Of a stretch of DNA of 32,056 nt, positions 21,523 to 30,523 are shown in pieces. Under the pieces are notes generated by a model. The model did no database searches and was not told the DNA's origin. It saw only the letters and a program-made list of their open reading frames with translations. Source of the DNA: an uncultured Clostridia bacterium (GTDB lineage: Bacteria > Bacillota > Clostridia > Oscillospirales > Butyricicoccaceae). Position 1 is the stretch's first letter. Each line of letters opens with the position of its first letter. The translations under genes and the position numbers were made by a program. Where the stretch lies: positions 1-32,056 of the forward strand of contig CAJUSB010000025.1 of NCBI GenBank assembly GCA_910589115.1, written 5' to 3'.

Positions 21523-21807
21523 ATGAAACTCAAACCCCTTTCTGACCGTGTTGTCATCAAGATGGTCGAGGCAGAGGAAACCACAGCTTCCGGCATCATC
21601 TTGGCAGGCTCTGCGAAGGAAAAGCCCCAGGTAGCAGAGGTTCTGGCCGTAGGCCCCGGCGGCGTTGTGGACGGCAAAGAGGTCGTCATGCAGGTTAAGC
21701 CCGGTGATAAGGTCATCACCAGCAAATACTCGGGTACCGAAGTAAAGATCGATGGCGAAGAGCTGATCGTTGTCCGCCAGGGCGATATTCTCGCGGTCGT
21801 CGAGTAA
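21523..21807 (+). CDS. groS: Co-chaperonin GroES
   Basis: A 94-residue lid of the chaperonin cage. It begins KLKPLSDRVVIKMVEAEETTASGIILAGSAKEKPQ, with the mobile loop at about 17-32, and has the GDKVITSKYSGTEVKIDGEEL C-terminal beta segment. GGAGG precedes the ATG. First gene of the CIRCE-controlled operon; groL follows after 70 nt. Confidence 0.98.
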   Translation: MKLKPLSDRVVIKMVEAEETTASGIILAGSAKEKPQVAEVLAVGPGGVVDGKEVVMQVKPGDKVITSKYSGTEVKIDGEELIVVRQGDILAVVE

Positions 21808-21877
21808 TATCCCGGCTCCTGCGGCTGTTTGAAACAGGAATGAAACCATTAACCATTATATCTGGAGGAATGCAATC

Positions 21878-23512
21878 ATGGCAAAACAGATTTTATTCGG
21901 TGAGGATGCGCGTAAGGCGCTCCAGCGCGGTATTGACCAGCTCGCCGACACCGTAAAGGTCACCATCGGCCCGAAGGGCCGCAATGTCGTACTGGATAAG
22001 AAGTACGGCGCTCCGCTCATCACCAACGATGGAGTTACCATTGCAAAGGATATCGAGCTTGATGATCCGTTTGAGAACATGGGTGCACAGCTGGTCAAGG
22101 AAGTCGCAACCAAGACCAACGATGCTGCCGGTGACGGCACCACTACCGCGACCCTGCTCGCACAGGCATTTGTCCGCGAAGGCCTCAAGAACCTTGCCGC
22201 CGGTGCAAACCCGATGGTCATGCGCAAGGGCATGAGCAAGGCTGTTGACGCAGCCGTCAAGTCCATCGCCGCAAACTCCCAAAAGGTAAACGGCACCCAA
22301 GATATTGCCCGCGTAGCGGCAGTTTCCTCCAGCGATGAGGAGATCGGCAAGCTGATTGCAGAGGCAATGGAAAAGGTTTCCACCGACGGCGTTATTACCG
22401 TAGAGGAATCCAAGACCGCAGAGACCTACTCCGAGGTCGTAGAAGGGATGCAGTTTGACCGCGGCTACGTGACCCCCTATATGGTCACCGATACCGAGAA
22501 AATGGAAGCTGTTCTGGATGACTGCCTGGTTCTGATTACCGACAAGAAGATTTCTGTTATTGCCGACCTGCTGCCGATCCTGGAACAGATCGTTAAGATG
22601 GGCCGCAAGCTGCTGATTATTGCCGAGGATATCGAGGGTGAGGCGCTGTCTACCCTGATCGTCAACCGTCTGCGCGGCACCTTTACCTGTGTTGCAGTCA
22701 AGGCGCCCGGCTTTGGCGACCGCCGCAAGGAAATGCTTCAGGATATCGCAATCCTGACCGGCGGCACGGTCATTTCCGAGGATATCGGTATTGACCTGAA
22801 GGATGCTACCATGGAAATGCTCGGCGAGGCCCGTCAGGTCAAGGTCAACAAGGAAACCACGACCATCGTAGACGGCGCAGGCGATTCTGAAGCAATCAAG
22901 GCCCGTGTAAACACCATCCGCAATGCGATTGAAAACACCACCTCTGATTTTGACCGCGAAAAGCTCCAGGAGCGTTTGGCGAAGCTGGCAGGCGGCGTAG
23001 CCGTAATCAAGGTTGGCGCTGCGACCGAGGTCGAAATGAAGGAAATGAAGCTGCGCATCGAAGACGCACTCAACGCGACCCGTGCGGCCGTTGAGGAAGG
23101 TATCGTTGCAGGCGGCGGCGTATCCTATGTCAATGCAATTACAGAGGTTGCAAAGCTGGTTGACCAGCTGGAGGGCGACGAAAAGACCGGCGTTAAGATC
23201 ATCATGCGCGGCCTTGAAGAGCCTGTCCGTCAGATTGCAATGAATGCAGGTGTTGACGGTTCTGTCGTGCTCGATAAGATTGTTGCATCCGGCAAGACCG
23301 GCTACGGCTTTGACGCTTATAAGGAAGAGTATGTCAGCATGATTGATGCCGGTATTGTTGACCCGACCAAGGTAAACCGTTTTGCATTGCAGAATGCTGC
23401 TTCGATTGCCTCTATGGTACTCACGACCGAGTCCATCGTTTCCGATAAGAAGGAGCCCACGCCTCCGATGCCTGCTGCACCCGATATGGGCGGCATGGGC
23501 GGTATGTACTAA
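21878..23512 (+). CDS. groL: Chaperonin GroEL
   Basis: A 544-residue ATP-dependent protein-folding chaperonin. Visible signatures include VTIGPKGRNVVLDK (about 28-41), the ATP-site GDGTTTATLLAQ (about 85-96), the A(A)VEEGIVAGGG signature near 401-411, and the GGMGGM-type tail ending in MY. It is complete, with a GGAGG ribosome site and a clear terminator 130 nt downstream. Confidence 0.99.
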   Translation: MAKQILFGEDARKALQRGIDQLADTVKVTIGPKGRNVVLDKKYGAPLITNDGVTIAKDIELDDPFENMGAQLVKEVATKTNDAAGDGTTTATLLAQAFVREGLKNLAAGANPMVMRKGMSKAVDAAVKSIAANSQKVNGTQDIARVAAVSSSDEEIGKLIAEAMEKVSTDGVITVEESKTAETYSEVVEGMQFDRGYVTPYMVTDTEKMEAVLDDCLVLITDKKISVIADLLPILEQIVKMGRKLLIIAEDIEGEALSTLIVNRLRGTFTCVAVKAPGFGDRRKEMLQDIAILTGGTVISEDIGIDLKDATMEMLGEARQVKVNKETTTIVDGAGDSEAIKARVNTIRNAIENTTSDFDREKLQERLAKLAGGVAVIKVGAATEVEMKEMKLRIEDALNATRAAVEEGIVAGGGVSYVNAITEVAKLVDQLEGDEKTGVKIIMRGLEEPVRQIAMNAGVDGSVVLDKIVASGKTGYGFDAYKEEYVSMIDAGIVDPTKVNRFALQNAASIASMVLTTESIVSDKKEPTPPMPAAPDMGGMGGMY

Positions 23513-23642
23513 GAACCGCCTGAAAAGACCGCGAAACGGACAAAAAACATTTGAACCGATGTCAGCGTGAAATTTTTCCGCAGGGCGGGTTCCCGCCAGC
23601 CGTGCGCCGGATATACGCGGTTTTTGAATGCATGAACAAAAG

Positions 23643-23680
23643 CCAGCACTCACTTGATTGTGGGTGCTGGTTCATTTTTT
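23643..23680 (+). terminator. Terminator of the groES-groEL operon
   Basis: CCAGCACTCAC (23643-23653) pairs with GTGGGTGCTGG (23660-23670), 11 bp with one G-U, loop TTGATT, followed by TTCATTTTTT. Confidence 0.9.
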
Positions 23681-23730
23681 ATGCGTTTGCTTATATTCAC
23701 GCGCAGAAAAGGTTTGCCGCACGGTTCTTT

Positions 23731-23817
23731 CGTCCCGCCCGCAGGCGAAGGATGGGAGTCCAGAGGGACAAGTCCCTCTGGCGCCGTCTGCGTAAGACCG
23801 CTCGCCGCGTAGGCGGA
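23731..23817 (-). repeat. Type B dispersed repeat, copy 6 (short)
   Basis: On the minus strand: a TCCGCCTACGCGGC leader, one degenerate 17-mer (GGTCTTACGCAGACGGC), the CCAGAGGGAC/GTCCCTCTGG hairpin, then CGCCTGCGGGCGGGACG. Orientation is opposite to groEL, and it begins 50 nt after the groEL terminator. The region 23818-23985 between it and the next promoter shows no gene. Confidence 0.85.
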
Positions 23818-23985
23818 GGAAACAGCAATTTCCAGCACCTGCGGGTATAGGATACCGCTGGCTGTGAATGGATTTCTGCGGGAAAGTACGCCTTATTTAA
23901 CCAAATCATCCTTTTTCCGCATCTTTTCACATAAAATGATAGGGGCGCGCATGGAGCCGCCAGCGCTGTTTTTGCTGCCCCGCAC

Positions 23986-24014
23986 TTGACAGAACGCATG
24001 GAAAACCTTATTAT
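23986..24014 (+). promoter_or_regulatory. Strong promoter of the SLH surface-protein gene
   Basis: TTGACA (23986-23991), 17-nt spacer, TATTAT (24009-24014). The leader would be about 70 nt, with GGAGGGG just before the ATG at 24093. A GCATTCCGTGCATGG stretch in the leader has a small GCA..TGC repeat. Confidence 0.85.
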
Positions 24015-24092
24015 ATATGTATATGCATTCCGTGCATGGAAACCTCTTTTTTCGCGCGGCAGCATATAAAATTACATACCGGAGGGGATCGA

Positions 24093-27000
24093 ATGATAAA
24101 AAAAAGGGCGTTGAGCCTGCTGCTGAGTTTCAGTATGCTGCTTGCACTGCTCCCAGGTACAGCGCTGGCGGCACAGGTACCCGGCGGTCTGCTTGGCGGG
24201 GGAAGCCCGACTGGCGCCAATGACCCGGTCAGCTATGAGACCAAAAAAGGCCTGAAAGGCACATCGCCAAAAATTGAAAGCGGCTGGCAGGAGCTGACAG
24301 CTGCGGGCGGCGGTACGCTCACACTTCGGAAGGATGTCACATCCTCCGCCGTGCTGACGGTGCCTGGCGGCTGCCAGATCACATTGAACCTGAATGGCCG
24401 CACACTCAGCCGCGGCCTGCAAAATCAGTCGCCGCGTGACGGCGGCGGCGTGCTGACAGTGGCCGCAAATGGTGAGCTGATTGTCAAAAGCACCCCGCCA
24501 AACGGCAGCTCCACACCTGCGGCACGCGGGGCCATCATGGGCGGCAGCAGCACCACCGGCGGCGGCGTCCACGTCAAACGCGGCGGCCGCTTGAAACTGC
24601 AAAGCGGCAGTATCATTGAGAATGCGTCCGCATCCTACGGCGGCGGTATCTTTAATGAGGGAACAGTCGTGATGAGCGGCGGCACCGTATCCAATAATAA
24701 GGGCGGCGGCGTGTATCAGGACGGCCTGTTTACCGTATCCGGCGGCGCGAAAGTCACCGGGAATGAGACTGCCAATGTGTATTTGCCCGCAGGGAAAAAG
24801 CTCACGGCGGACAAGGTATCCGGCGGGGCGTTTGGCCTGTTCCTGGCCAGTGTGCCCGAGGCTGGCAAGGCCGTCACCGCAGTAACAGGGGCAGTCAGCT
24901 CGACAGAGGGCTACACCAGCGATCAGAATCTGATTGTTTCCCTCGAAGAGGGAAACATCGTGCTCCGGAGCACGGAAAAACCTGCTGAACCGGGACAGTT
25001 TATGCAGGCTATGGACGGCCCCAGTGCGGACGAATCAGATTTTATCACCCAGAATCAAAGCCAGAGCGCAGGCGGCACGGCGAATACCTATATAAGCTCA
25101 CGCGCGGCGAGTATTCATTTTAATTTGAATTATACTGGTGCGACCGACTCTATACCTGATATTGAGATTCCATCTGATGAAAAAACATATAATGAGCTTT
25201 CGGGTTTTCCTAAAAGCCCAAAAAGAGTAGGTTATAACTTCCTTGGATGGTTTGATCGGGCGGCAGAAGATGGTGCAACTGAAATAAAAGCCACTGATAA
25301 GGTGAAAGCGGAAGAGCATACGCTTTATGCGCATTGGGCGGCAAAGGAAATATCAGTTACACTTAATGAAAATTATACTGATGCAACTATCTCAATAGTC
25401 GAGGTTGAGTTTGGTAAGACGTATGCTGATGTATTTCCAACAGTTGATCCAGTGCGTACTGGCTATACGTTTGAGGGCTGGTATACGAGCAGTGTTGGCG
25501 GACAGAAAATATCAGCTAGTGACACGATAGATAAAGCATATAATCACACGCTTTATGCTATTTGGAAATCCAATGAGGCTGATAAGACGAGACACAAAAT
25601 TACTTTTTACCCAAAGGAAAATCCTAATACAGATCCAGGATTTGTTATCTTCACAGATGAAACTGGTGATCTGATAATGCCGTCTCCATCCAGATGCGGG
25701 TTTGCGCCACCTTCTGAAGGTAAAGTGTTTGATCAATGGTCGATTGGTGATGGAACAACAAAGGTTGATAAAGGTGATACGCATCGTTTTGATGGGGAAA
25801 CAGATGTATTTGCGACTTGGAAAGAAAAAGGAACAGATACATACCACAAGATTACCTATGATCTTAATGGTGGAGAAGGAAATGTGCCAGCCGACGAATG
25901 GCTTGCGGAAAATGAAAAGTTTACCGTTTGTGAGGATGTACCAGTAAAAGATGGTTACCGGTTTGATGGCTGGAAGGATGGAACAACGGAGTACACTCCC
26001 GGCAATGAGTACACTGTTGGAACAAATAGTATAACTATTACCGCGCAGTGGAAAAAGGTATATATTATTTCTTTTGAGGCTAACGGTGGTGGCGGTACCA
26101 TGGACGCGATGGAGTCAGTCGAGGGAGAGGACTTTACTTTCCCAGAATGTGGTTTTACTCCTCCCGCCGACAAAGCATTTGATAAGTGGACGTTTACTAG
26201 TCAAAATGCCGAGGAAAAGAAGCCTGGTGACAAGTACGTGTTTACCGCAGATACTGTGGTAACTGCGAAATGGAAAGAGCCTGCATCAATCACGGTCACG
26301 CTCAATGCAAACGGCGGTCAAGTGAATGGCAAAGACATCGATACGATTACCGTTACAGAGGGCGGCACGTACAGTGCACTGAATAATGTTACGGTTGAAT
26401 GGGACACCAATCATACATTTAAGGGGTGGTTCACAGAAGCAACTAGCGGCGACAAGGTGGAAGCTACTGATACAGTGAATGCAAATACTACTACGTTATA
26501 TGCGCAGTGGACACCCGTAGCAGAGAGTTATACGATAAAGTTTGCTGCTGATGAAAATGCCGATGGAACGATGCCTGACGATACTGTCCAAAAGGCAGAA
26601 ACCGGTGTAACAACGTATCAGATACCGACGAGTGCCTTTGCGGCTCCTGCTGGCAAAGTGTTTAAGGAATGGACAGTTACTGCCCCGACTGGAAACGATG
26701 CACCAACAGTGTCAGGGTACACACTTACCATTCCGGAGGCGCTTCTGACTACAACGGAAATCACGCTGACCGCGACTTGGGAAGAACCCGATACGGCGAC
26801 ACAGTATGTCATTCAGTTTGAGCCTGGAACCGGTGCGACTGGCACAATGTCCAGTGTAGCAGTTGATAAGGCGGCAAGCGGTGATACAACGTATACGATT
26901 CCGAATCATACTTTTACGCCTGACAGCGGTAAGGTGTTCAAAGAATGGACGGTTGCTATTGCGCCGACTGGCGGTGATATGCCAACGGTGTCTGGCAACA

Positions 27001-29795
27001 CCCTTACAATTCCGGCGGCTCTTGCTGGAGGAACAACCATTACGTTAACAGCGGTATGGGAAGATGAAGCGGTGACACCCCCGGTGCAGAAGTATACCAT
27101 CAAGTTTAGTGACGGTGCAGACGCAGAGGCGGAAGGAGAAGTTGAAAAGGCTTCGTCTGGTGCGACCCTCTATAAGATTCCGTCTTATACCGAATTAGGT
27201 TTTACTGCTCCCACTGGCAAGGAATTTGATGAATGGACTGTTTTACCAACGACTTTGTCGATAACCGATGGAAAACTTTCTATTCCGGCTGATTTTGACA
27301 TTACGCAAGAAATTACGCTGACTGCGACTTGGAAGGATAAAATCGTAACGCCAGGAGAATACAGTATTTCCTTCCTTAAGAACGGCGGCAGCGGCGAAAT
27401 GGACGACATGGAAACCAAGGACGGCAAGCTCGTATTGCCTGCTTGTGAGTTTGCGCCGCCAAGCGGCAAGATTTTTGACAAGTGGGCGATTGGTAGCGCA
27501 TCCAGCACCGTTTTTGCTGCGGAGGGCACGGAATACACTTTCACGGCGGATACAAAAGTATATGCACTGTGGAAAGATATTTCCGGTTCCGGCGCGACCG
27601 TTACGATCAGCTATGATAAAAACGGCGGCGAGGGTTCGATGTCTGACAGCACGGCACTGAAAGGGAAGAATTTCAATCTCCCGCAGTGCAAGTTCACCCC
27701 TCCGAAGGGCAAGGAATTTGCCGGATGGGAGATTGACGGAAAAATCTATGCGGAGGGCGCTGCCTATGCGTTCAAAGAGGATACCGAGGTAAAGGCAACA
27801 TGGAAAGATGCTGAACAGGCAGCCGAGAAGGTGCAGGCCATCTTCAAAGGCGGCGAAGGTGCGCTTCCGGGCGCTGATTACAGCTTCACTTATGACAAGG
27901 GCACCGAAATTGCACTGCCGTACTCCATGTTCAATAAGTCCAATTTTAAGTTCACCGGCTGGTTTGATGACAGCACAGGCAGCAAGGAGCTGCTCAAACC
28001 GAACAAGCGGTACAAACTGGAACGGGATACCACCTTTACCGCGCAGTGGGAGGCGGAGGCCCCGACAGAATATACCGTTACCTTTGACGTAAACACGGAT
28101 AATACTGCGGCAACCGTTTCGCCAAGCTCAAAGAACATTACACCCGGCAAGGCTTACGGCGATCTGCCGACCCCCACATGGGCCGGGCATGATTTCCTCG
28201 GCTGGTGCGCCGGAGAGAACGGCAAGACCGACCGCGGGATTGAAATTACCAAGGATACGATTGTTTCGGAGAGAAACGACCATCGGATTTATGCGCTCTG
28301 GCGTGTGACCGGTGAAAAGGTATTCAAGCTCACCTTTACCCCGGAAGAGGGGTTCGGTGCAGATTACGTTTGGATGACCAATGCCGAAGGCCAGCTGATT
28401 ATGCCGGAGCCGGAGGACCTTGGCTTCACCGCACCGACCGGCATGGAATTTGACTGCTGGGAGGTCGAGACGGTATCGCGCGAGGTAACCCGGATGAACC
28501 CGGGGGACACCTATGAATTCGGTGAGGATACAGTTATCAGCGCCGTATGGAAGGCAAAGGGCACAACGGACACGGATACGTATACCATCAGTTTCAACGC
28601 CAACGGCGGCACCGGCACAATGACGGCACTCAAGGTGGATGCAGGCAAGGCGCTTACGCTGCCGGGCTGTACGTTTACCGCGCCGAGCGGCAAGACCTTT
28701 GACCGCTGGGCAATCGGCAGCGCGTCCGGTACGACGGTAACTGCTGGCAGCAGCTATACGTTTAAGGCAGATACCACGGTTTATGCGGTTTGGAAGAACA
28801 GCAGCAGCTCGGGCGGCTCTTCGGGCGGTTCCTCCGGCGGCGGCATCTACCATCCCAGCCGGCCCCCGTACTGGTGGGACGATGACGACGATGATGATGA
28901 CGAGTCGTCTGCACGCGTGATTATCAACGCCTATGCAGGCACCGGCGGCAAAATTTCGCCGAGCGGTGAGGTGCGCGTTGTGCGCGGCCGCAATCAGAGC
29001 TTTACCATCACGCCGCTGAGCGGCTATACGGTGTCTGATGTACTCGTTGATAACAGCAGCATCGGCCCGGTCAGCCGCTACACCTTTGAGAATGTGCAGC
29101 GGACACATACCATCCGGGCAGTCTTTACACCGGCATTCGGTACGAACAGCAATACTGTGCAGCCGCCTGCGGTGACCGCGCCGAGCACGAACAACAGCAG
29201 CACTACGGCAGGCAGAACCGATTTTTCCCGGTGTGCGCATGACTATAACTGCCCGATTACACCGTTTACGGATGCATATGCTTCCGCGTGGTATCATGAC
29301 GGCGTGCATTACAGCATTGATAACGGATTGATGGCCGGTGTGGATTCGACGCACTTTGCACCGTCTGCACCGCTGACGCGCGGAATGCTTGCACAGATCC
29401 TCTATAACCGTGAGGGCAGGCCGTCCGTCAACAGCGGCAGCAGCGGATTCATCGACGTAGACAGCGGCGCATGGTATGAGGCCGCAGTCAAACGGGCATC
29501 AGCCACGGGGCTGGTTGCCGGATACGAGAACGGCGCTTACGGCCCGAATGACCCCATTACGCGCGAACAGCTCGTTGTGGTGCTCTGGCGGCACGCAGGA
29601 AGCCCGGCATCCGGTATTGCAGTACCGTTGAGTGACTTTTTCGATACCCGCGCGTATGCTGATGAGGCAATGCGCTGGGCATACGGCAGAGGGATCATCA
29701 GCGGCAAGGACAACGGCCTGCTTGACCCCGGCGGACAGGCAAGCCGCGCCGAAGTCGCACAGATGCTGAAAAGCTACTTTGACAGTGGGCTGTAA
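24093..29795 (+). CDS. Large secreted InlB B-repeat / SLH-domain surface protein
   Basis: A 1,900-residue cell-surface protein. In order: signal peptide (1-27, KKRALSLLLSFSMLLALLP..ALA); a right-handed beta-helix-like region with GGGV, SGGTVSNN and SGGAKVTGN turns (about 110-300); about 15 Listeria-Bacteroides (InlB B, Flg_new) repeats of 70-90 residues, each ending W[KTEAR] (about 336-1570). A Gly/Ser linker and an octa-Asp stretch (about 1570-1605) follow, then one further beta repeat (ARVIINAYAGTGGKISPSG, to about 1683). Three SLH domains end the protein (about 1713-1900; TPFTDAYASAWYHDGVHY, FIDVDSGAWYEAAVKRA, YADEAMRWAYGRGIISG) and should anchor it to secondary wall polymer. Likely an adhesin or S-layer-associated protein. 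Base composition changes inside the repeat block. The start at 24093 is set by GGAGGGG. Confidence 0.93.
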   Translation: MIKKRALSLLLSFSMLLALLPGTALAAQVPGGLLGGGSPTGANDPVSYETKKGLKGTSPKIESGWQELTAAGGGTLTLRKDVTSSAVLTVPGGCQITLNLNGRTLSRGLQNQSPRDGGGVLTVAANGELIVKSTPPNGSSTPAARGAIMGGSSTTGGGVHVKRGGRLKLQSGSIIENASASYGGGIFNEGTVVMSGGTVSNNKGGGVYQDGLFTVSGGAKVTGNETANVYLPAGKKLTADKVSGGAFGLFLASVPEAGKAVTAVTGAVSSTEGYTSDQNLIVSLEEGNIVLRSTEKPAEPGQFMQAMDGPSADESDFITQNQSQSAGGTANTYISSRAASIHFNLNYTGATDSIPDIEIPSDEKTYNELSGFPKSPKRVGYNFLGWFDRAAEDGATEIKATDKVKAEEHTLYAHWAAKEISVTLNENYTDATISIVEVEFGKTYADVFPTVDPVRTGYTFEGWYTSSVGGQKISASDTIDKAYNHTLYAIWKSNEADKTRHKITFYPKENPNTDPGFVIFTDETGDLIMPSPSRCGFAPPSEGKVFDQWSIGDGTTKVDKGDTHRFDGETDVFATWKEKGTDTYHKITYDLNGGEGNVPADEWLAENEKFTVCEDVPVKDGYRFDGWKDGTTEYTPGNEYTVGTNSITITAQWKKVYIISFEANGGGGTMDAMESVEGEDFTFPECGFTPPADKAFDKWTFTSQNAEEKKPGDKYVFTADTVVTAKWKEPASITVTLNANGGQVNGKDIDTITVTEGGTYSALNNVTVEWDTNHTFKGWFTEATSGDKVEATDTVNANTTTLYAQWTPVAESYTIKFAADENADGTMPDDTVQKAETGVTTYQIPTSAFAAPAGKVFKEWTVTAPTGNDAPTVSGYTLTIPEALLTTTEITLTATWEEPDTATQYVIQFEPGTGATGTMSSVAVDKAASGDTTYTIPNHTFTPDSGKVFKEWTVAIAPTGGDMPTVSGNTLTIPAALAGGTTITLTAVWEDEAVTPPVQKYTIKFSDGADAEAEGEVEKASSGATLYKIPSYTELGFTAPTGKEFDEWTVLPTTLSITDGKLSIPADFDITQEITLTATWKDKIVTPGEYSISFLKNGGSGEMDDMETKDGKLVLPACEFAPPSGKIFDKWAIGSASSTVFAAEGTEYTFTADTKVYALWKDISGSGATVTISYDKNGGEGSMSDSTALKGKNFNLPQCKFTPPKGKEFAGWEIDGKIYAEGAAYAFKEDTEVKATWKDAEQAAEKVQAIFKGGEGALPGADYSFTYDKGTEIALPYSMFNKSNFKFTGWFDDSTGSKELLKPNKRYKLERDTTFTAQWEAEAPTEYTVTFDVNTDNTAATVSPSSKNITPGKAYGDLPTPTWAGHDFLGWCAGENGKTDRGIEITKDTIVSERNDHRIYALWRVTGEKVFKLTFTPEEGFGADYVWMTNAEGQLIMPEPEDLGFTAPTGMEFDCWEVETVSREVTRMNPGDTYEFGEDTVISAVWKAKGTTDTDTYTISFNANGGTGTMTALKVDAGKALTLPGCTFTAPSGKTFDRWAIGSASGTTVTAGSSYTFKADTTVYAVWKNSSSSGGSSGGSSGGGIYHPSRPPYWWDDDDDDDDESSARVIINAYAGTGGKISPSGEVRVVRGRNQSFTITPLSGYTVSDVLVDNSSIGPVSRYTFENVQRTHTIRAVFTPAFGTNSNTVQPPAVTAPSTNNSSTTAGRTDFSRCAHDYNCPITPFTDAYASAWYHDGVHYSIDNGLMAGVDSTHFAPSAPLTRGMLAQILYNREGRPSVNSGSSGFIDVDSGAWYEAAVKRASATGLVAGYENGAYGPNDPITREQLVVVLWRHAGSPASGIAVPLSDFFDTRAYADEAMRWAYGRGIISGKDNGLLDPGGQASRAEVAQMLKSYFDSGL

Positions 29796-29830
29796 GCCTG
29801 CGGGAAGCGTTTAAGGACGTATTCAAAAAT

Positions 29831-29886
29831 GAAGGGGCTGTCTCAAAATGATTGGTATCAATCATGAGGGACGGCCCCTTCTTTTT
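29831..29886. terminator. Bidirectional terminator between the SLH gene and the small reverse gene
   Basis: Outer stem GAAGGGGCTGTC (29831-29842) with GACGGCCCCTTC (29870-29881), and a perfect inner stem ATGATTG (29848-29854) with CAATCAT (29859-29865). Followed by TTTTT on the plus strand and by ATTTTTG on the minus strand. The GGGGCTGTCTCAAAA arm resembles ends of some insertion sequences, so it may derive from one. Confidence 0.85.
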
Positions 29887-29943
29887 GCGGCAGCTTTTAT
29901 CGCTGGCCATTCAGTACACTGCTGCTATGGAAAAAATGTGATC

Positions 29944-30096
29944 TTATGGTCTGCTTTCTGCTGCTGGTTCCTTTTCTGCTTTTAAGTGTACGGATTCGAC
30001 AATGACGGCAATACCGTACTTTTCACCGGCAATCTGCGCCAATGTCTCAAAAAATCTTTGGATAGGGATTTCACCATGTATTTCGCCTGTGAGCAT
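29944..30096 (-). CDS. Small conserved-looking protein, 50 residues, unknown function
   Basis: Minus-strand frame starting MLTGEIHGEIPIQRFFET and ending EKEPAAESRP. GGAGG lies 9 nt before the ATG, and the bidirectional terminator at 29831-29886 follows the stop. The pattern F-F-E-T-L-A-x-I-x-x-x-x-Y-G-I-x-V looks like a compact helix-strand unit, and the tail is charged. I recognise no named family. The good ribosome site plus terminator argue for a real gene rather than a chance frame; a decayed fragment of a longer gene is the alternative. Confidence 0.6.
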   Translation of the reverse strand: MLTGEIHGEIPIQRFFETLAQIAGEKYGIAVIVESVHLKAEKEPAAESRP

Positions 30097-30523
30097 GGGC
30101 CTGCACCTCCGTTATGAATCAGCTTATTCCAGTGGGATTGTCCGATATCCCAAGGTTACAGCTGTTTCCGCATCTGCTGCAAAGGCCTGAAAAGGGGCGG
30201 ATGTTTTTTCACACTGGGGGAATATGCGGGCAGCTGGCTGCGAAATGGTTTTCTGTTTGCAGGGAATTTGTGAAAAATTTCTTGATTCTCTATACATTTG
30301 CGGATAAATTTGCTATACTATTATACAGGAGCTGTTTGTGGATTGCCTGCGGAAAAGCGCCTCGTCTGGCGAAAGAATCTACGGTGCGCTTGTCACAATT
30401 TATTTTTTCACAGTTCCTTATTTTTACAGCGCCTGAAAGCCTGACCAAAAATATTTCGGCGTCCCGGCAGGCTGCCGGGGCCCGGGTGGGGCGATTGGAA
30501 AACCGAAAGGAGCAGCAGCTAAC
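30097..30523. other. Intergenic region upstream of metA
   Basis: No gene is supported. Plausible promoter elements cluster at 30282-30324: TTGATT-17-TAAATT at 30282-30310, and overlapping TATACT/TATTAT at 30314-30324. This would give a metA leader of about 200 nt. A GTCCCGGCA-GGC-TGCCGGGGC hairpin (30461-30481) precedes the AAGGAG ribosome site. I looked for SAM-I, SAM-II and SMK-box patterns and did not find them. Confidence 0.45.

Noticed and set aside
21893..23653. A 586-codon open frame on the minus strand across groEL
   Set aside because: It lies entirely antisense to an unmistakable GroEL, has Cys/Leu/Asn-rich translation without motifs, and no ribosome site. It is a by-product of groEL codon usage.
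28128..29354. A 408-codon minus-strand frame inside the SLH protein gene
   Set aside because: The translation is Arg/Ala/His-rich and motif-free, while the opposite strand encodes InlB repeats and SLH domains.
30097..30523. SAM riboswitch upstream of metA
   Set aside because: None of the conserved SAM-I, SAM-II or SMK-box core sequences could be found; only generic hairpins are present.
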